Source: Bacteroidetes bacterium UBA6221 (GTDB taxonomy: Bacteria > Bacteroidota > Bacteroidia > Chitinophagales > Chitinophagaceae). From it: a stretch of 64,000 nt of DNA. Within the stretch, counting starts at the first letter, position 1, and each line of letters begins with the position of its first letter. Both the position numbers and the translations under genes were made by a program. The notes beneath the pieces are model-generated. The model saw only the letters and a program-made list of their open reading frames with translations, was not told the origin of the DNA and ran no database searches. Positions 63,086 to 64,000 of the stretch are shown here, piece by piece. Location of the stretch: NCBI GenBank assembly GCA_002421685.1, contig DISB01000008.1, positions 186,001-250,000 of the forward strand, written 5' to 3'.

Positions 63086-64000
63086 TTATTGTTTCACAAA
63101 TTTCACCTGTCCGCGGTGGCTATCACTTGTGTACCGTACCAGGTAAACGCCTGCGGGTAGCTCAGTCACGTTCACTGTAGCATTGCCGCCGGTCACCTCC
63201 TGTTCCATCAATACTTTTCCTGTCATGTCCAGCACGGTTATTATACCTTTCCCGTCTGCGCCATTTATGGTTACCAGCATTTCCGCCCGTACGGGGTTGG
63301 GGTGTACAGCAAGGAAGTTCCCTTCACTATTTACATCACCAATCCCCAATGCCCATGTTTCAAACGGTACGGTCGCCCAGTCCGACTTGTCGTACATAGA
63401 GCTGCAATGGGCCCTTACGTGTACGAAGTATTCTGTGCCTTCGTCAAGGAAAGATGCCAGCACATTAGTCTTATTCAGGTCTGTGCCAAAGGCTGGCGGT
63501 GTGGCCGATTTTGTAAGCGCATACTCATATTTATGGGCCGTCTTTATTTCGTTCCATGAAATAACGGCCCTGTTGGCATTAATAGATGTGATCTTCACAT
63601 CAGGTTTATGGCAGGTGATAAGTGTGGTAAATGAATCCATGCTGTAACCCGAAGTGTCCTTAACGCCGCAAATGCTGCGGATGTACACATAGTATTTCGT
63701 GTCTTCGTCCAGGCCGCTTGCAGCAAGGCTGTTACTAGTGGCCAGGTTCGATGTACCCCACTCTGCATTGGTAGGGACCTTTTTATCCTTTTTGATGATT
63801 ACCTGGTAGCCAATGGGGTTAAATACCGGCTGCCAGTCTATATCGGCAGTGAAGGCTGTAACGTTGGTAATCGCTATGCCTTTAGGGTTTTCTACACAGC
63901 GTATTCCTATGCGTCCGTTCTGCACACCCGTATAGCTGCCTACGCTGTCCAGCATCATAGCCGGGGACAATATATTGCGTACGCTATCGGTGGCCGCATT
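63086..64000 (-). CDS. T9SS cargo protein with fibronectin type III repeats (partial)
   Basis: About 304 residues of the C-terminal part of a secreted protein; the frame stays open to the right edge (AATDSVRNILSPAMM...), so no start is seen. At least two fibronectin type III-like repeats (TAFTADIDWQPVFNPIGYQV; NRAVISWNEIKTAHKYEYAL) are followed by the type A sorting domain (AVHPNPVRAEMLVTI; DMTGKVLMEQ; PAGVYLVRYTSDSHRGQVKF). It resembles the neighbouring GEVED-domain cargo protein and may be a paralogue. Confidence 0.88.
   Translation of the reverse strand, partial: NAATDSVRNILSPAMMLDSVGSYTGVQNGRIGIRCVENPKGIAITNVTAFTADIDWQPVFNPIGYQVIIKKDKKVPTNAEWGTSNLATSNSLAASGLDEDTKYYVYIRSICGVKDTSGYSMDSFTTLITCHKPDVKITSINANRAVISWNEIKTAHKYEYALTKSATPPAFGTDLNKTNVLASFLDEGTEYFVHVRAHCSSMYDKSDWATVPFETWALGIGDVNSEGNFLAVHPNPVRAEMLVTINGADGKGIITVLDMTGKVLMEQEVTGGNATVNVTELPAGVYLVRYTSDSHRGQVKFVKQ

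Overview
The window looks like a chromosomal segment of a Bacteroidota bacterium, most probably a member of the Chitinophagaceae. The support is several proteins ending in a type IX secretion (T9SS) sorting domain, a PorP/SprF protein next to a PD40-OmpA protein, DUF4270, BT_3928-family, DUF1599 and YdeI/OmpD-type proteins, the panC/glgA/DUF4270/glmS neighbourhood, near absence of Shine-Dalgarno sequences, and -7 boxes of the form TAnnTTTG. The genus is inference. No tRNA, rRNA or CRISPR array was seen.

Layout. 0-5.7 kb: a phosphate block (DUF47 protein, phosphate-selective porin), an ABC permease, a BT_3928-family protein, DUF1599, and divergent folP. 5.7-6.75 kb: a gene-free repeat field with four 47-bp inverted-repeat units and other palindromes. 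6.75-11.4 kb: alpha-carbonic anhydrase lipoprotein, two small proteins, a secreted HmuY-like protein, and an ECF sigma/anti-sigma pair. 11.6-19.4 kb: membrane pyrophosphatase, a PKD-repeat T9SS cargo, an M1 peptidase, and an orphan T9SS tail. 19.6-29 kb: purF-lysE-tsaE, a copper ATPase, a secreted reprolysin-type protease, a thioesterase and a YdeI-type protein. 29-36.7 kb: OxyR, a spermidine-synthase-like protein, an M48 lipoprotein protease, plsY, prmA, and the OmpA plus PorP/SprF pair.

ftsK (37.0-39.6 kb) and lolA (46.4 kb), often neighbours in bacteria, are separated here by about 6.8 kb of accessory DNA. This holds a PAS histidine kinase and a response regulator, small stress-type proteins with a YciE-like ferritin-fold protein, a GIY-YIG nuclease flanked by REP-like palindromes, a duplicated 53-bp hairpin element, and a frameshifted terminase-small-subunit-like gene carrying tandem repeats.

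46.4-64 kb: lolA, lipoproteins, an HPF/RaiA-like protein, a CDP-alcohol phosphotransferase, a Na/Pi symporter, then a BlaI-M56 pair with two operator-like dyads in front. The M56 protein carries four roughly 200-residue super-repeats, each of an A and a B module, on its periplasmic side. After these come panC, the short glycogen synthase, DUF4270, glmS, metK and two T9SS cargo proteins, the last running off the right edge. The most interesting undescribed features are the M56 super-repeat receptor, the 47-bp inverted-repeat array, the GC palindromes found inside coding sequences, and the REP-flanked GIY-YIG unit.
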